Shown here in pieces: positions 16,490 to 23,796 of a DNA stretch of 64,000 nucleotides; position 1 is the first letter of the stretch, and every line of letters begins with the position of its first letter. Made by a program: the position numbers and the translations under genes. The DNA is taken from NCBI GenBank assembly GCA_016223165.1, contig JACRPO010000009.1:1178001-1242000 (forward strand), written 5' to 3'. Origin of the DNA: Burkholderiales bacterium. Its GTDB lineage: Bacteria; Pseudomonadota; Gammaproteobacteria; Burkholderiales; Burkholderiaceae_C. The notes beneath the pieces were generated by a model, which worked only from the letters and a program-made list of their open reading frames with translations, was not told where the DNA came from and ran no database searches.

Positions 16490-17278
16490 TTACATCGGCA
16501 AGGGCGCTGCCGACCGCCGGAAGTGGCGAGAGCGCCGCGCCCGGCCCGCCGCAGCCACGGCCAGCAGCGCGCCGAGAACCAGCGCGAGCGCAGAAGGCTC
16601 GGGCACCGTGCCGCCCCCGCCTTGGCGCACGCCGAACAGCGTGTACACCGCGGTGGTGAGGAACGTGCTCGTCGTGGTGACGGTGCGGAAGATCTCGGCG
16701 GCGATGTGGACGTTGGCGTTGAAGTTTTCCGTCCCGGCCAGCACCGTGAACAGCGTGCCGCCCGGGCAGCCGGTGGGGCCTGTTGCAGGATCGAACGCCG
16801 CACACAAGCCACGGTCGCCGATCAACACCGAGCCCGGGCCGATTTGATGCTCCAGGGTGGCGGTCTCTGTCTCGGTCGTGCTGGTGATCTGCGTGACGCT
16901 GCTCGTCCCGGTAACCACGGTGGAGGTGCTGGTGAGCGTGGGGCCGCTGAACGACACCGCGTCGGGCGCACCGGCCGCCGTGAGTGCACCTTGCGCGGCC
17001 AGGACCGCGGCCTGCACCAGCGGGTCGGAGAACGCCGCGCTGAAGGTCATGTCGTAGACCGTGGTGCTGCCGTCCAGCACGGCCAGCAGGCGCGTCGAGA
17101 AGGTGTCTTCGCGCACCGCCTGCTGCGTGTCGGTGAACGTCTCGGTGCGCGAGGTGGAGGTGGTGAAGGTGGTGTTGCTGCTCTGCGCCGCCGCAGCGCC
17201 TGCCGCTGCGACCCAGGCGGCCACGAAGACGGCGCGCACCGCGCCACGCCAGCCGCCGAACGTTTTACCTGCACTCAT
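16490..17278 (-). CDS. PEP-CTERM surface protein, paralogue A
   Basis: A 262-residue secreted protein. A signal peptide ends near residue 32 (AAGAAAAQ). The mature part is rich in Thr and Ser and contains two Cys 11 residues apart (GLCAAFD to GCPGG), which could form a disulfide. The C-terminus is a PEP-CTERM sorting signal: VPEPSALAL, a hydrophobic stretch, then RARRSR. Such proteins are recognised by an exosortase and linked to exopolysaccharide or biofilm matrix. Two close relatives lie at 29748-30521 and 31987-32757; the three share start, signal peptide and about 130 bases of upstream DNA. A small AGGGAG ribosome site precedes the ATG. The function of the core is not recognised. Confidence 0.88.
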   Translation of the reverse strand: MSAGKTFGGWRGAVRAVFVAAWVAAAGAAAAQSSNTTFTTSTSRTETFTDTQQAVREDTFSTRLLAVLDGSTTVYDMTFSAAFSDPLVQAAVLAAQGALTAAGAPDAVSFSGPTLTSTSTVVTGTSSVTQITSTTETETATLEHQIGPGSVLIGDRGLCAAFDPATGPTGCPGGTLFTVLAGTENFNANVHIAAEIFRTVTTTSTFLTTAVYTLFGVRQGGGGTVPEPSALALVLGALLAVAAAGRARRSRHFRRSAAPLPM

Positions 17279-17411
17279 GCCACGCGCTCCCTGCTTGCTT
17301 GCCCGGGCTCATTGCGCCACGCGGGAGGGAGCGAGTCACGCCCCGGACCACGGGGGGCAGTGGCCGCCGCGCCACGCAGCACCCGGCGGCGCGTGACTTG
17401 CTGCACGCGGC
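17279..17411 (-). repeat. Shared upstream block of PEP-CTERM paralogue A
   Basis: About 130 bases closely resembling the DNA ahead of paralogues B and C. It contains the 16-mer CGTGACTTGCTGCACG at 17393-17408 (extended arms CGCGTG/CACGCG, 17390-17409) and an oppositely oriented AGTCACGC at 17334-17341, so two GTCAC-type sites face each other about 55 bases apart. The 16-mer begins 115 bases from the start codon. It probably holds the promoter and an activator site; I could not place -35/-10 or sigma-54 elements with confidence. Confidence 0.65.
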
Positions 17412-17413
17412 AA

Positions 17414-17461
17414 GGCATGCGGGAGGACGTCCGGGAGGGCATGCGGGAGGGCATGCGGAAC
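17414..17461. repeat. 12-base tandem repeat (four units)
   Basis: Four consecutive 12-base units: GGCATGCGGGAG, GACGTCCGGGAG, GGCATGCGGGAG and GGCATGCGGAAC. They lie directly outside the shared upstream block of PEP-CTERM paralogue A and are absent from the other two copies. No gene covers them convincingly. Confidence 0.75.
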
Positions 17462-17544
17462 ACATGCACGAGGACCAATGCGCGGAATCGCGCTCGCCTG
17501 CCGCGACCCGCCTTCCGCGACGGGCGTCGCCCGACGAGCCCGGC

Positions 17545-17790
17545 CTACCGCTCGTCGCCCTCGCGTGGCGCTTCGCCGCCCTTGCGGGCGAGCAGCCGCC
17601 TGAAGGCCTGCATGTTTGCCCGGTTCTTGCGCTCGGCGAAGAAGCTGGCCGTCTTCATTGCGGCCAGCTTCTCGGCCACGGCCGTCGCAACGAACTGATT
17701 CATGCTGATCCCTTCTTCCCGCGCCAGCTTCTCGACGGCGGTCTTGACGGATCGTGGAAGTCGCAAAGGGTAGGTCGACGTGTCGCTCAT
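17545..17790 (-). CDS. Ribbon-helix-helix antitoxin (HicB-like annotation), toxin partner truncated
   Basis: An 81-residue protein with YPLRLPRSVKTAVEKLA, then REEGISMNQFVATAVAEKL, a ribbon-helix-helix fold of the kind encoded behind PIN_3/COG1569 toxins. The tail TASFFAERKNRANMQAF resembles the toxin-binding segment of that group. Its ATG overlaps, as ATGA, the stop of a PIN-domain fragment that reads into it from upstream (17787-17905). This is the toxin-first order of such modules. The antitoxin looks intact while the toxin has lost its front. Confidence 0.8.
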   Translation of the reverse strand: MSDTSTYPLRLPRSVKTAVEKLAREEGISMNQFVATAVAEKLAAMKTASFFAERKNRANMQAFRRLLARKGGEAPREGDER

Positions 17791-17905
17791 TTGTTCAAGC
17801 TCCTTAGTGCATCGCGGGGCAGCTGCAAGCCGATACCGAACCGGCTCGGTACCCGACCGAACTCGCGGCGATTGAAGGTGACGATCGCGTCGGCACTGCC
17901 GTTGA
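17787..17905 (-). pseudogene. Truncated PIN-domain toxin (C-terminal remnant)
   Basis: About 40 codons remain, including LINGSADAIVTFNRREFG and FGIGLQLPRDALRSL, the typical end of COG1569-type PIN toxins (the Asp and Asn of ADAIVTFN are part of the active-site pocket). Everything upstream is replaced by the 3' end of the PrsT-like gene. The PrsT stop codon (17906-17908) lies in a different frame within what looks like toxin-derived DNA. The fragment's own TGA overlaps the antitoxin ATG. No start codon precedes it, so it is non-functional. Confidence 0.78.
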
Positions 17906-20347
17906 TCAGCGCGCCGCCGGCTTGCCCTGCTCCTTCACCTTCGCCTGCGCCTGCTGCACACGCCGCGCGATCTCGGCGCCGGCTTCGCGACGCTCGGCCT
18001 CGCGATAGGCGGCCAGCGCCAGCGGCCACTGCGCCTGCGCGGCCAGCACATCGCCTTCGATCAGGTGGCCGAGCGCGGAGCGCGGCTTCGCCTTCTGCAC
18101 CGCGCGCGCTTCGGCCAGCGCCTCGGCGGGGCGGCCGGCACGTTGCAGATAAAGCGCCAGGTCGCGCGTCAGCTCGGGGTGGCCGGGGCTCGCGGCGAGC
18201 GCGCGGCGCAGCGTGCGTGCGGCCTGCTCGGCGTCGCCGCCGGCACCTTGGATGCCCGCCAGCCGCGCCTGCGCCGTCACCGCCTGCGGGCGCGCCGCCA
18301 CCAGCGCCTGCAAGGTGGCGATGGCCTCCTTCGGCTGGCCGGCGGCGAACTGCGCGGTGCCCAGCGCCTCTTGCACCGCGGCCTCGTGCGGCAGCGCCGC
18401 GGCAGCGGCCTGTGCCACGGCCAGCGCCTTCTTGCCGTCGTGGCCGCGCAGGTAATGCTCGGCCAGCGCAATGCGCGGCTGCGCCGCCGCGGGCTCGGCG
18501 GCGATGGCGCGCTCGTACAGCGCCACGATCTCGGCCCCGTCGCCGCCGGTGGCACGCAGGATGGCGGCTTGGTGCAGCATGGCCGCCGCGTCGTGCGGGT
18601 GTTGTTCGATCACGCGCGCGAAGTGCCGGCGCGCGGTCTGGGCCTGGCCCGCGGCCAGGTCGAGCCGTGCCAGTTGTTCGAGCGCCGGCATGTACGCGGG
18701 CACCAGCGCCACGGCGCGCTCGAAGCTCGCGCGGGCAGCGGCCGCTTCGCCCCGGCCCGCCAGCGCCAGGCCGCGCAGGTGGTGCGTGGCCGGGTGGTCG
18801 GGCTGCTTGGGCGCCAGCACCGCCTGCGCCGCCAGCGCGCGGCCGAAGTCCTTGCGCGCCAGGAGTGCGGCGATGAGCACGAGGTCTGGGCGTGGGTTCT
18901 TCGGCTCTGCGCGCGCCAGCTTCTCCAGCGCTGCGAAGCCCGTTTCGGCCTCGGCCCCGCCGCGCGCGATGCGCGCCTGCGCGGCACGCACTTTCAGCGC
19001 CAGCGCGTCACCGCCGCGCGCCGCGAGTGCGGCCCCGGCGCGCTCGAAGAGCGCCATCGCCCTGGGCGCATCGCCCAGCGCCAGGTGCGCTTCGGCCGCG
19101 GCGGCCAACGCTTCAGGCGCCACGTCGTCCTTGGCGTCCTTGGCTTCCTTGGCCTCCAGCCAGGGTTGCAGCGTTTGCAGCGCGCGCTCGGGGCGGCCGG
19201 TGGCGAGGTAGAGGTTGATGAGCAGCCGCCGGGCGAATGCGCCGGCACCTCCCCCGGCCCCGGCCTCGCCATCGGGCGCCAGCACCAGCACCTTGCGCAG
19301 CGAACGTTCGGCGGCATCGTGCGCGCGCGCTTCCAGGTCCAGCTCGGCGGCGAGCATCAGGCTCAGCAGATGGTCCGGTTGCGCGGCAAGCGAACGTGCC
19401 AGCGCTTCGCGCGCGGCGGGCTCGCGGCCCTGGCGCGCCGCGAGCAGCGCCTCGAGGTAGGGCGCGTGGCCGGGCGCGAGCTGGCGCAGGCGGTCGATGC
19501 GCGCCTTGGCGGCCGGGTACTCCTTGGCTTCGATCAGCAACACCGCCAGGCCTTGCAGCGCGGGCACATGGTCGGGCGCGGCGGCCAGCGCCTGTTCCAC
19601 CTGGCGGCGCGCCCCTGTGCGCTCGCCGCGCGCGATGAGGGCATTGGCCTTGAGCAGCCGCGCCTCGGCGCTGCCCGGCACATGCTCGAGCAGGGCGTCG
19701 GCCACCAGCTCGGCGCTGCGCACCTGGCCGCGGCGCAGGTGGATCTGGCCGAGCCCGAGGCGCGCTTTCACGTCACCGGCGCGCAGCGTGGTGGCGGCGG
19801 TGAAGGCGCGCTCGGCGGGCTCGAGCTGGCCGAGCGCCAGGTGCGCGGCGCCGAGCTGCACCTGCAACGAGGCCTGCGCGTCCGCCTGCGGCAGCGTCTC
19901 GGCGCCGAACTCGGCGAGCGTGCGCGCGTGCTGGCCCGAGTCGTTCAGCGCGCGCGCGATCAGCGGCACCCAGCGAGCGCGCTCGCCGGTGGCGGCGAGC
20001 GCGTTCTGCAAGTCGTTGAGCGCGTCGAGCGGGTTGCCCAGCTCGAGCCGCGCGATGCCCAGCAGCGAGCGCGCCTCCACGAGTTGGCGGTTCAGGTGCA
20101 GGGCATTGCGCAGCTCGATCTCGGCGGCGCGGTACTGGCCCTTGGCGATGTAGCCGCGGGCCAGCTCCACCAGGCGCGCGGCTTCGGCCTCGGCGCGCGG
20201 GTTGGGCGCCGCGGTGCGGGTGGTGGCGTGCGCGTTTTGCAGCAGGGTGGCGGTGGCGCCGGCCAAGAGAGCGACCAGCCCGATGGCGGGCAAGGCCGCG
20301 CGCAGGGCGGTGAGCAGCGCGGGTGCGCAGCGGCTCATCGTCTTCAC
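17906..20347 (-). CDS. prsT: PEP-CTERM system TPR-repeat protein (PrsT-like)
   Basis: An 813-residue protein made of about 20 tetratricopeptide-like repeats after an N-terminal hydrophobic segment (residues about 15-42). The first repeats (LARGYIAKGQYRAAEIELRN, ALHLNRQLVEARSLLGIARL) and the end (SALGHLIEGDVLAAQ, WPLALAAYREAERR) follow the pattern of the PrsT family, which accompanies exosortase and exopolysaccharide genes. Family members are usually lipoproteins of nearly 900 residues. Here there is no Cys after the hydrophobic LVALLAGATATLLQ, so lipidation is unlikely and the protein may be anchored by its N-terminus or secreted after AHA. The GTG start overlaps the stop of the epimerase-aminotransferase gene (GTGA). 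Its 3' end abuts a broken toxin gene. Confidence 0.82.
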   Translation of the reverse strand: MKTMSRCAPALLTALRAALPAIGLVALLAGATATLLQNAHATTRTAAPNPRAEAEAARLVELARGYIAKGQYRAAEIELRNALHLNRQLVEARSLLGIARLELGNPLDALNDLQNALAATGERARWVPLIARALNDSGQHARTLAEFGAETLPQADAQASLQVQLGAAHLALGQLEPAERAFTAATTLRAGDVKARLGLGQIHLRRGQVRSAELVADALLEHVPGSAEARLLKANALIARGERTGARRQVEQALAAAPDHVPALQGLAVLLIEAKEYPAAKARIDRLRQLAPGHAPYLEALLAARQGREPAAREALARSLAAQPDHLLSLMLAAELDLEARAHDAAERSLRKVLVLAPDGEAGAGGGAGAFARRLLINLYLATGRPERALQTLQPWLEAKEAKDAKDDVAPEALAAAAEAHLALGDAPRAMALFERAGAALAARGGDALALKVRAAQARIARGGAEAETGFAALEKLARAEPKNPRPDLVLIAALLARKDFGRALAAQAVLAPKQPDHPATHHLRGLALAGRGEAAAARASFERAVALVPAYMPALEQLARLDLAAGQAQTARRHFARVIEQHPHDAAAMLHQAAILRATGGDGAEIVALYERAIAAEPAAAQPRIALAEHYLRGHDGKKALAVAQAAAAALPHEAAVQEALGTAQFAAGQPKEAIATLQALVAARPQAVTAQARLAGIQGAGGDAEQAARTLRRALAASPGHPELTRDLALYLQRAGRPAEALAEARAVQKAKPRSALGHLIEGDVLAAQAQWPLALAAYREAERREAGAEIARRVQQAQAKVKEQGKPAAR

Positions 20348-22842
20348 GAGGTGGCCCCTTCGGCAGCGTCGGCCGCCTCGATCACTTCAGGCCGCCCGGC
20401 CCCTGCCGCCCCTGCCGTCCCTTCCGCCCTTTCGGCCCGCCCGCTCATCTCGCCCACCACCGCGCGCAGCGCCTCGATCACGCGCTCCTGATCGGCCGCG
20501 CCCATCTGCGGCGAAAGCGGGATCCAGATGGACTGGTCCTGCGCCGCCTCGCTGACGCGCAGGTGGTGGCAAGACTGCCCGGTGCGTTCACAGGCATCGG
20601 CGCGGGTTACGGCGGCCACTGCGGCGGCCACCGCGGCGCCCGTTGCGGCGGCCCCGCCGTGGCAACCCGCGCAGCGCCAGCTTGCGGGCGCCTGGGTATA
20701 GGCCGCCTCGCGGTGCGCGCACATCACGCCGCGGCGCGTGGCAATGCCGCGCTCCAGCAGGTGCGCCATGACCTCGCGCTGCGCGAGGTGGGGCGCCAGG
20801 CGCACGCAGTAGCTCTGCCAGTTGCTGCGCGCCCACGCCGGCTCTCGCGGCGCGATCAGGCCGTCGATGGCCGCCAGGCCGGCCTCGTAGCGCGCGGCAA
20901 GCGCGCGGCGCGCGGCCACGATGCCCGGCAGCCGCTCAAGCTGCACGCGCCCGATGGCCGCCTGCACGTCGGTGAGGCGGTAGTTGAAACCCGGCTCCAC
21001 GTAGCGCTCGAAGACGATGCGGCCGGCGCCGTGGCGCTCGTGCGCTGGCACGTCCATGCCGTGCTGGCGCAGGCGGCGCAGGCGCGCGGCCCAGTCACCG
21101 CGGGCGGTGGTGACCATGCCGCCGTCGCCGGTGGTGAGCACCTTGCGCGGGTGCAGCGAAAAGCAGGCGATGTCGCCATGCGGCGCGCCGATGCGCCGCC
21201 AGCGCCCTTCGAGCAGGATTTCGCTGCCGATGGCGCAGGCCGCGTCCTCGATCAGCGCGAGGCCGTGCCGGCGCGCCAACGGCACCAGCGCGGCCAGGTC
21301 GCAGGGCAGGCCCATCTGGTGCACGGCGAGGATGGCGCGCGTGCGCGGCGTCACCGCTGCGGCCACCAGCGCCGGCGCCAGGTTGAAGGTGTCGGGCTCG
21401 ATATCCACGAACACCGGCACCGCGCCGCAGTAGCGCACCGCATTGGCGGTGGCGATGAACGAGTGGCTCGCGGTGATGACTTCATCGCCCGGCCCGACGC
21501 CCGCGGTGAGCAGCGCCAGGTGCAGCGCCGCCGTGCCGCTGGAGACGGCGACCGCGTGCTCCGCCCCCACCGCCTGCGCGAACTCGCGCTCGAAGCGCTC
21601 CACCTCGGGCCCCTGCGTGAGCCAGCCCGAGCGGATGACGCGCCGCACGGCGTCGGCTTCGCGGTCGTCCACCAGCGGGCGGGCGAGGGGGATCGGCGGG
21701 GCGGTGGCAGGAACCGGGCCGCCTGCCCTGGCCGGCGCCTCGACGACCCAGTTGCGCGTGCGCTCGGCCGCGAGCAACTGCTCGGCCGACTGCGGCTGCC
21801 CCCGATACCACGCCAGCAGTCGCGCGAGGCCCTCGTCGAGCCCGACGCTCGGCTGCCAGCCGAGCAGTGCGCGCGCGCGGCCCGCGTCGGCGCACAGCCG
21901 CCGCACATCGCCCGGGCGCGCGGCGTCGTGCTCGATGCCGCCGCTCGTGGCGCCGACGAGCGCCTGAATGCGCCGCGCCAGCTCGCCGATGGCCACCTCG
22001 CGCCCGCAGCCGAGGTGGATCGTCTGCCCGAGCACGGCGCTGTCCTCGGCGGTGGCCGCGGCGACGAGCGCGCGCGCGGTATCGGCCACGAAAGTGAAGT
22101 CGCGCGTCTGCGTGCCGTCGCCGAACACGACGAGCGGCCGCCCGGCCAGCGCGCGCAGCATGAACTTGGGGATCACCTCGCCGCAGTCGCCTTCGTGGTG
22201 CGCTCCCGGGCCGTAGGCGTTGAACGGGCGCACGATGACGGCGGGCAGCCCGGCACTCGCATGCAGGGCGCGCACGAGCGCCTCGCCCGCCAGCTTGCCT
22301 GCGCCGTAGACGGTGCTCGGCGCGCACGGGTGATCTTCGGTCATCGGCACACGCGTCGCGCTGCCGTACACCTCGGAGCTGGACACGTGCACGAAGCGCC
22401 GCACGCCGGCCGCGCGCGCGGCGCACGCCAGCACCAGGCTGCCGGTGGCGTTGACTTCGTGGTTCTCGAGCGGCGAATGCAGCGAATGGCGCAGGCCCAG
22501 GCAGGCGAGGTGGAACACGGTGTCGGCGCCGGCACAGGCGCGCGCCGCGCAGGCGGCGTCACGCACATCGCCTTCGAGCAGCTCGAAGGGTTCGAGCCCG
22601 CTCGTGCCCGCGCTCATGCCCGCGCTGGTACCCGCGCTCGCGCTTGCGCCGGCGTTGCCTTCGGCGGCGGCGTTCGCCACCACCGCAGCCAGCGCCACGC
22701 GCGAGCCGGTGGCGAAGTTGTCGAGCACGCGCACGCGCCAGCCGGCGGCGAGCAACTGGCGCACGAGCTCGCGGCCGATGAAGCCGGCACCGCCGGTGAC
22801 CAAGGCAAGCGGGGCCACGGCGGCGGCGAGGGATTCGGGCAT
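20344..22842 (-). CDS. Fused sugar-nucleotide epimerase/dehydratase and DegT-type aminotransferase
   Basis: An 832-residue fusion. Residues about 10-360 are an extended SDR with GGAGFIGREL, the SSSEVYGS motif and YGAGK. Residues about 385-830 are a PLP aminotransferase of the DegT/DnrJ/EryC1 family: SGTAALHLA, EDAACAIG, FSLHPRKVLTTGDGG with the PLP-binding Lys, and FNYRLTDVQAAIGR. The pair would make a 4-amino or keto sugar nucleotide for the glycan of this operon. Two low-complexity inserts stand out: an Ala/Gly/Ser run at about 65-85 in the SDR, and about 50 residues with CAGCHGG and alanine runs near the end, just before the conserved PLSPQM. I chose ATG 22842, directly before the Rossmann strand. 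It is coupled to prsT. Confidence 0.88.
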   Translation of the reverse strand: MPESLAAAVAPLALVTGGAGFIGRELVRQLLAAGWRVRVLDNFATGSRVALAAVVANAAAEGNAGASASAGTSAGMSAGTSGLEPFELLEGDVRDAACAARACAGADTVFHLACLGLRHSLHSPLENHEVNATGSLVLACAARAAGVRRFVHVSSSEVYGSATRVPMTEDHPCAPSTVYGAGKLAGEALVRALHASAGLPAVIVRPFNAYGPGAHHEGDCGEVIPKFMLRALAGRPLVVFGDGTQTRDFTFVADTARALVAAATAEDSAVLGQTIHLGCGREVAIGELARRIQALVGATSGGIEHDAARPGDVRRLCADAGRARALLGWQPSVGLDEGLARLLAWYRGQPQSAEQLLAAERTRNWVVEAPARAGGPVPATAPPIPLARPLVDDREADAVRRVIRSGWLTQGPEVERFEREFAQAVGAEHAVAVSSGTAALHLALLTAGVGPGDEVITASHSFIATANAVRYCGAVPVFVDIEPDTFNLAPALVAAAVTPRTRAILAVHQMGLPCDLAALVPLARRHGLALIEDAACAIGSEILLEGRWRRIGAPHGDIACFSLHPRKVLTTGDGGMVTTARGDWAARLRRLRQHGMDVPAHERHGAGRIVFERYVEPGFNYRLTDVQAAIGRVQLERLPGIVAARRALAARYEAGLAAIDGLIAPREPAWARSNWQSYCVRLAPHLAQREVMAHLLERGIATRRGVMCAHREAAYTQAPASWRCAGCHGGAAATGAAVAAAVAAVTRADACERTGQSCHHLRVSEAAQDQSIWIPLSPQMGAADQERVIEALRAVVGEMSGRAERAEGTAGAAGAGRPEVIEAADAAEGATS

Positions 22843-22901
22843 GCGGTGTGCTAGGAGGCGGACTCCCGTCGAGCCTAGAGACGCGCGCCGGCGCGGGTCA
22901 A

Positions 22902-22921
22902 GCCGGCGGCCTGCCGCCGGC
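22902..22921. terminator. GC-rich stem-loop between glycan genes
   Basis: Perfect 8-base arms GCCGGCGG (22902-22909) and CCGCCGGC (22914-22921) with a 4-base loop, in the 226-base gap between the NeuD-like gene and the epimerase fusion on the minus strand. There is no T-run on either side, so it is at best a weak or Rho-assisted terminator, or a processing site. Confidence 0.35.
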
Positions 22922-23068
22922 GTGCGGAAATGAACGCCGCCCCTGCGCACGCGCCCAGGCTTTCGGTGCCGGCGTTCAAGACCGCACGACTGACGAGAAA
23001 CCGGTTCGATCGATCGCGACGCGGCATGAACGGGCTGAACAGGCCGAATGGGCTGGATGGGCTGATCC

Positions 23069-23728
23069 TCAGCGCAGCGCTCGTGCCGGGTTGCCCACCA
23101 CCGTCACGCCGGGCGGCACGTCGCGCAGCACCACCGCCCCCAGGCCGACCACCGCCCCGGCACCGATGACGACCTCGGGCGCGATGACGCTGGCCGCGCC
23201 GATGTACGCCCCTTCGCCGATGCGCACGCGGCCCGACACGGTGGCCGCGGGCGCGACTACCGCACGCGAGCCGATCACCGTGTCGTGGCCGATGCAGGCG
23301 CGCGGCGAGACGCGCACCAGGTCGCCGAGCACGCAATGCGGGCCCAGCAGCGCCTGCTGCAACACCAGCGCGCCGGCGCCGAGGCGAGCGCTCGGCGACA
23401 CCTGGGCGCTCGCGTGCACGAACGTGAACCAGCGCTCGGCCGGCAGCGCGAGCCGCGCGACGAGGGCATCGCGGGCGCGCATCTGCTTGTCGCTCGCGAT
23501 GCCGAGCACGAATCGCAGGTCTGCCGAACGCCGGCACAGCTCGGGCGCCATGCCGGTGCCGCCGAGCAACGGCAGCGCAAGCGCCGGCGCGCCGGGCAGC
23601 CGCTCATCGTCGTCGAGAAAGCCGAGCAACGTGACGGCCGCGGTGCCGCCACCCGCCGACAGCGCCAGCGCCTCGGCCACCTCCACCGAGCCGCCGCCTG
23701 CACCGAGGAAGACGAGCTGTATGGTCAT
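23069..23728 (-). CDS. NeuD/PglD-like sugar O- or N-acyltransferase
   Basis: A 219-residue protein with an N-terminal Rossmann-like domain (VFLGAGGGSVEVAEAL) and a C-terminal left-handed beta-helix built from hexapeptide repeats (IGHDTVIGSRAVVAPAATV, IGEGAYIGAASVIAPEVVIG) ending in VVGNPARALR. This matches the NeuD/PglD family, which acylates sialic-acid-like or amino sugars. It lies 68 bases downstream of the large membrane protein gene and is probably co-transcribed. A paralogue of the same fold is in the legionaminic locus (62642-63304). Confidence 0.85.
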   Translation of the reverse strand: MTIQLVFLGAGGGSVEVAEALALSAGGGTAAVTLLGFLDDDERLPGAPALALPLLGGTGMAPELCRRSADLRFVLGIASDKQMRARDALVARLALPAERWFTFVHASAQVSPSARLGAGALVLQQALLGPHCVLGDLVRVSPRACIGHDTVIGSRAVVAPAATVSGRVRIGEGAYIGAASVIAPEVVIGAGAVVGLGAVVLRDVPPGVTVVGNPARALR

Positions 23729-23796
23729 CGTGTGTGCCTCTGCGCCTGTGCGCCTGTGCGCCTCTGCGCCCTCTCCTGCTGCTCTCACTGCTGCTC

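Noticed and set aside
17279..17411. Sigma-54 promoter (GG-N10-GC) ahead of the PEP-CTERM genes
   Set aside because: The best match, TGGCGCAATGCGGCC, has spacing one base short and differs in copy A, so I could not support it.
17414..17544. A small coding region through the 12-base repeats (GMREDVREGMREGMRN)
   Set aside because: It depends wholly on the repeat, lacks a ribosome site and has no conserved continuation.
18065..20491. An 808-codon plus-strand frame opposite prsT
   Set aside because: It is the Arg/Gln/His-rich complement of the TPR gene, with no family motifs; the minus-strand frame has clear tetratricopeptide periodicity.
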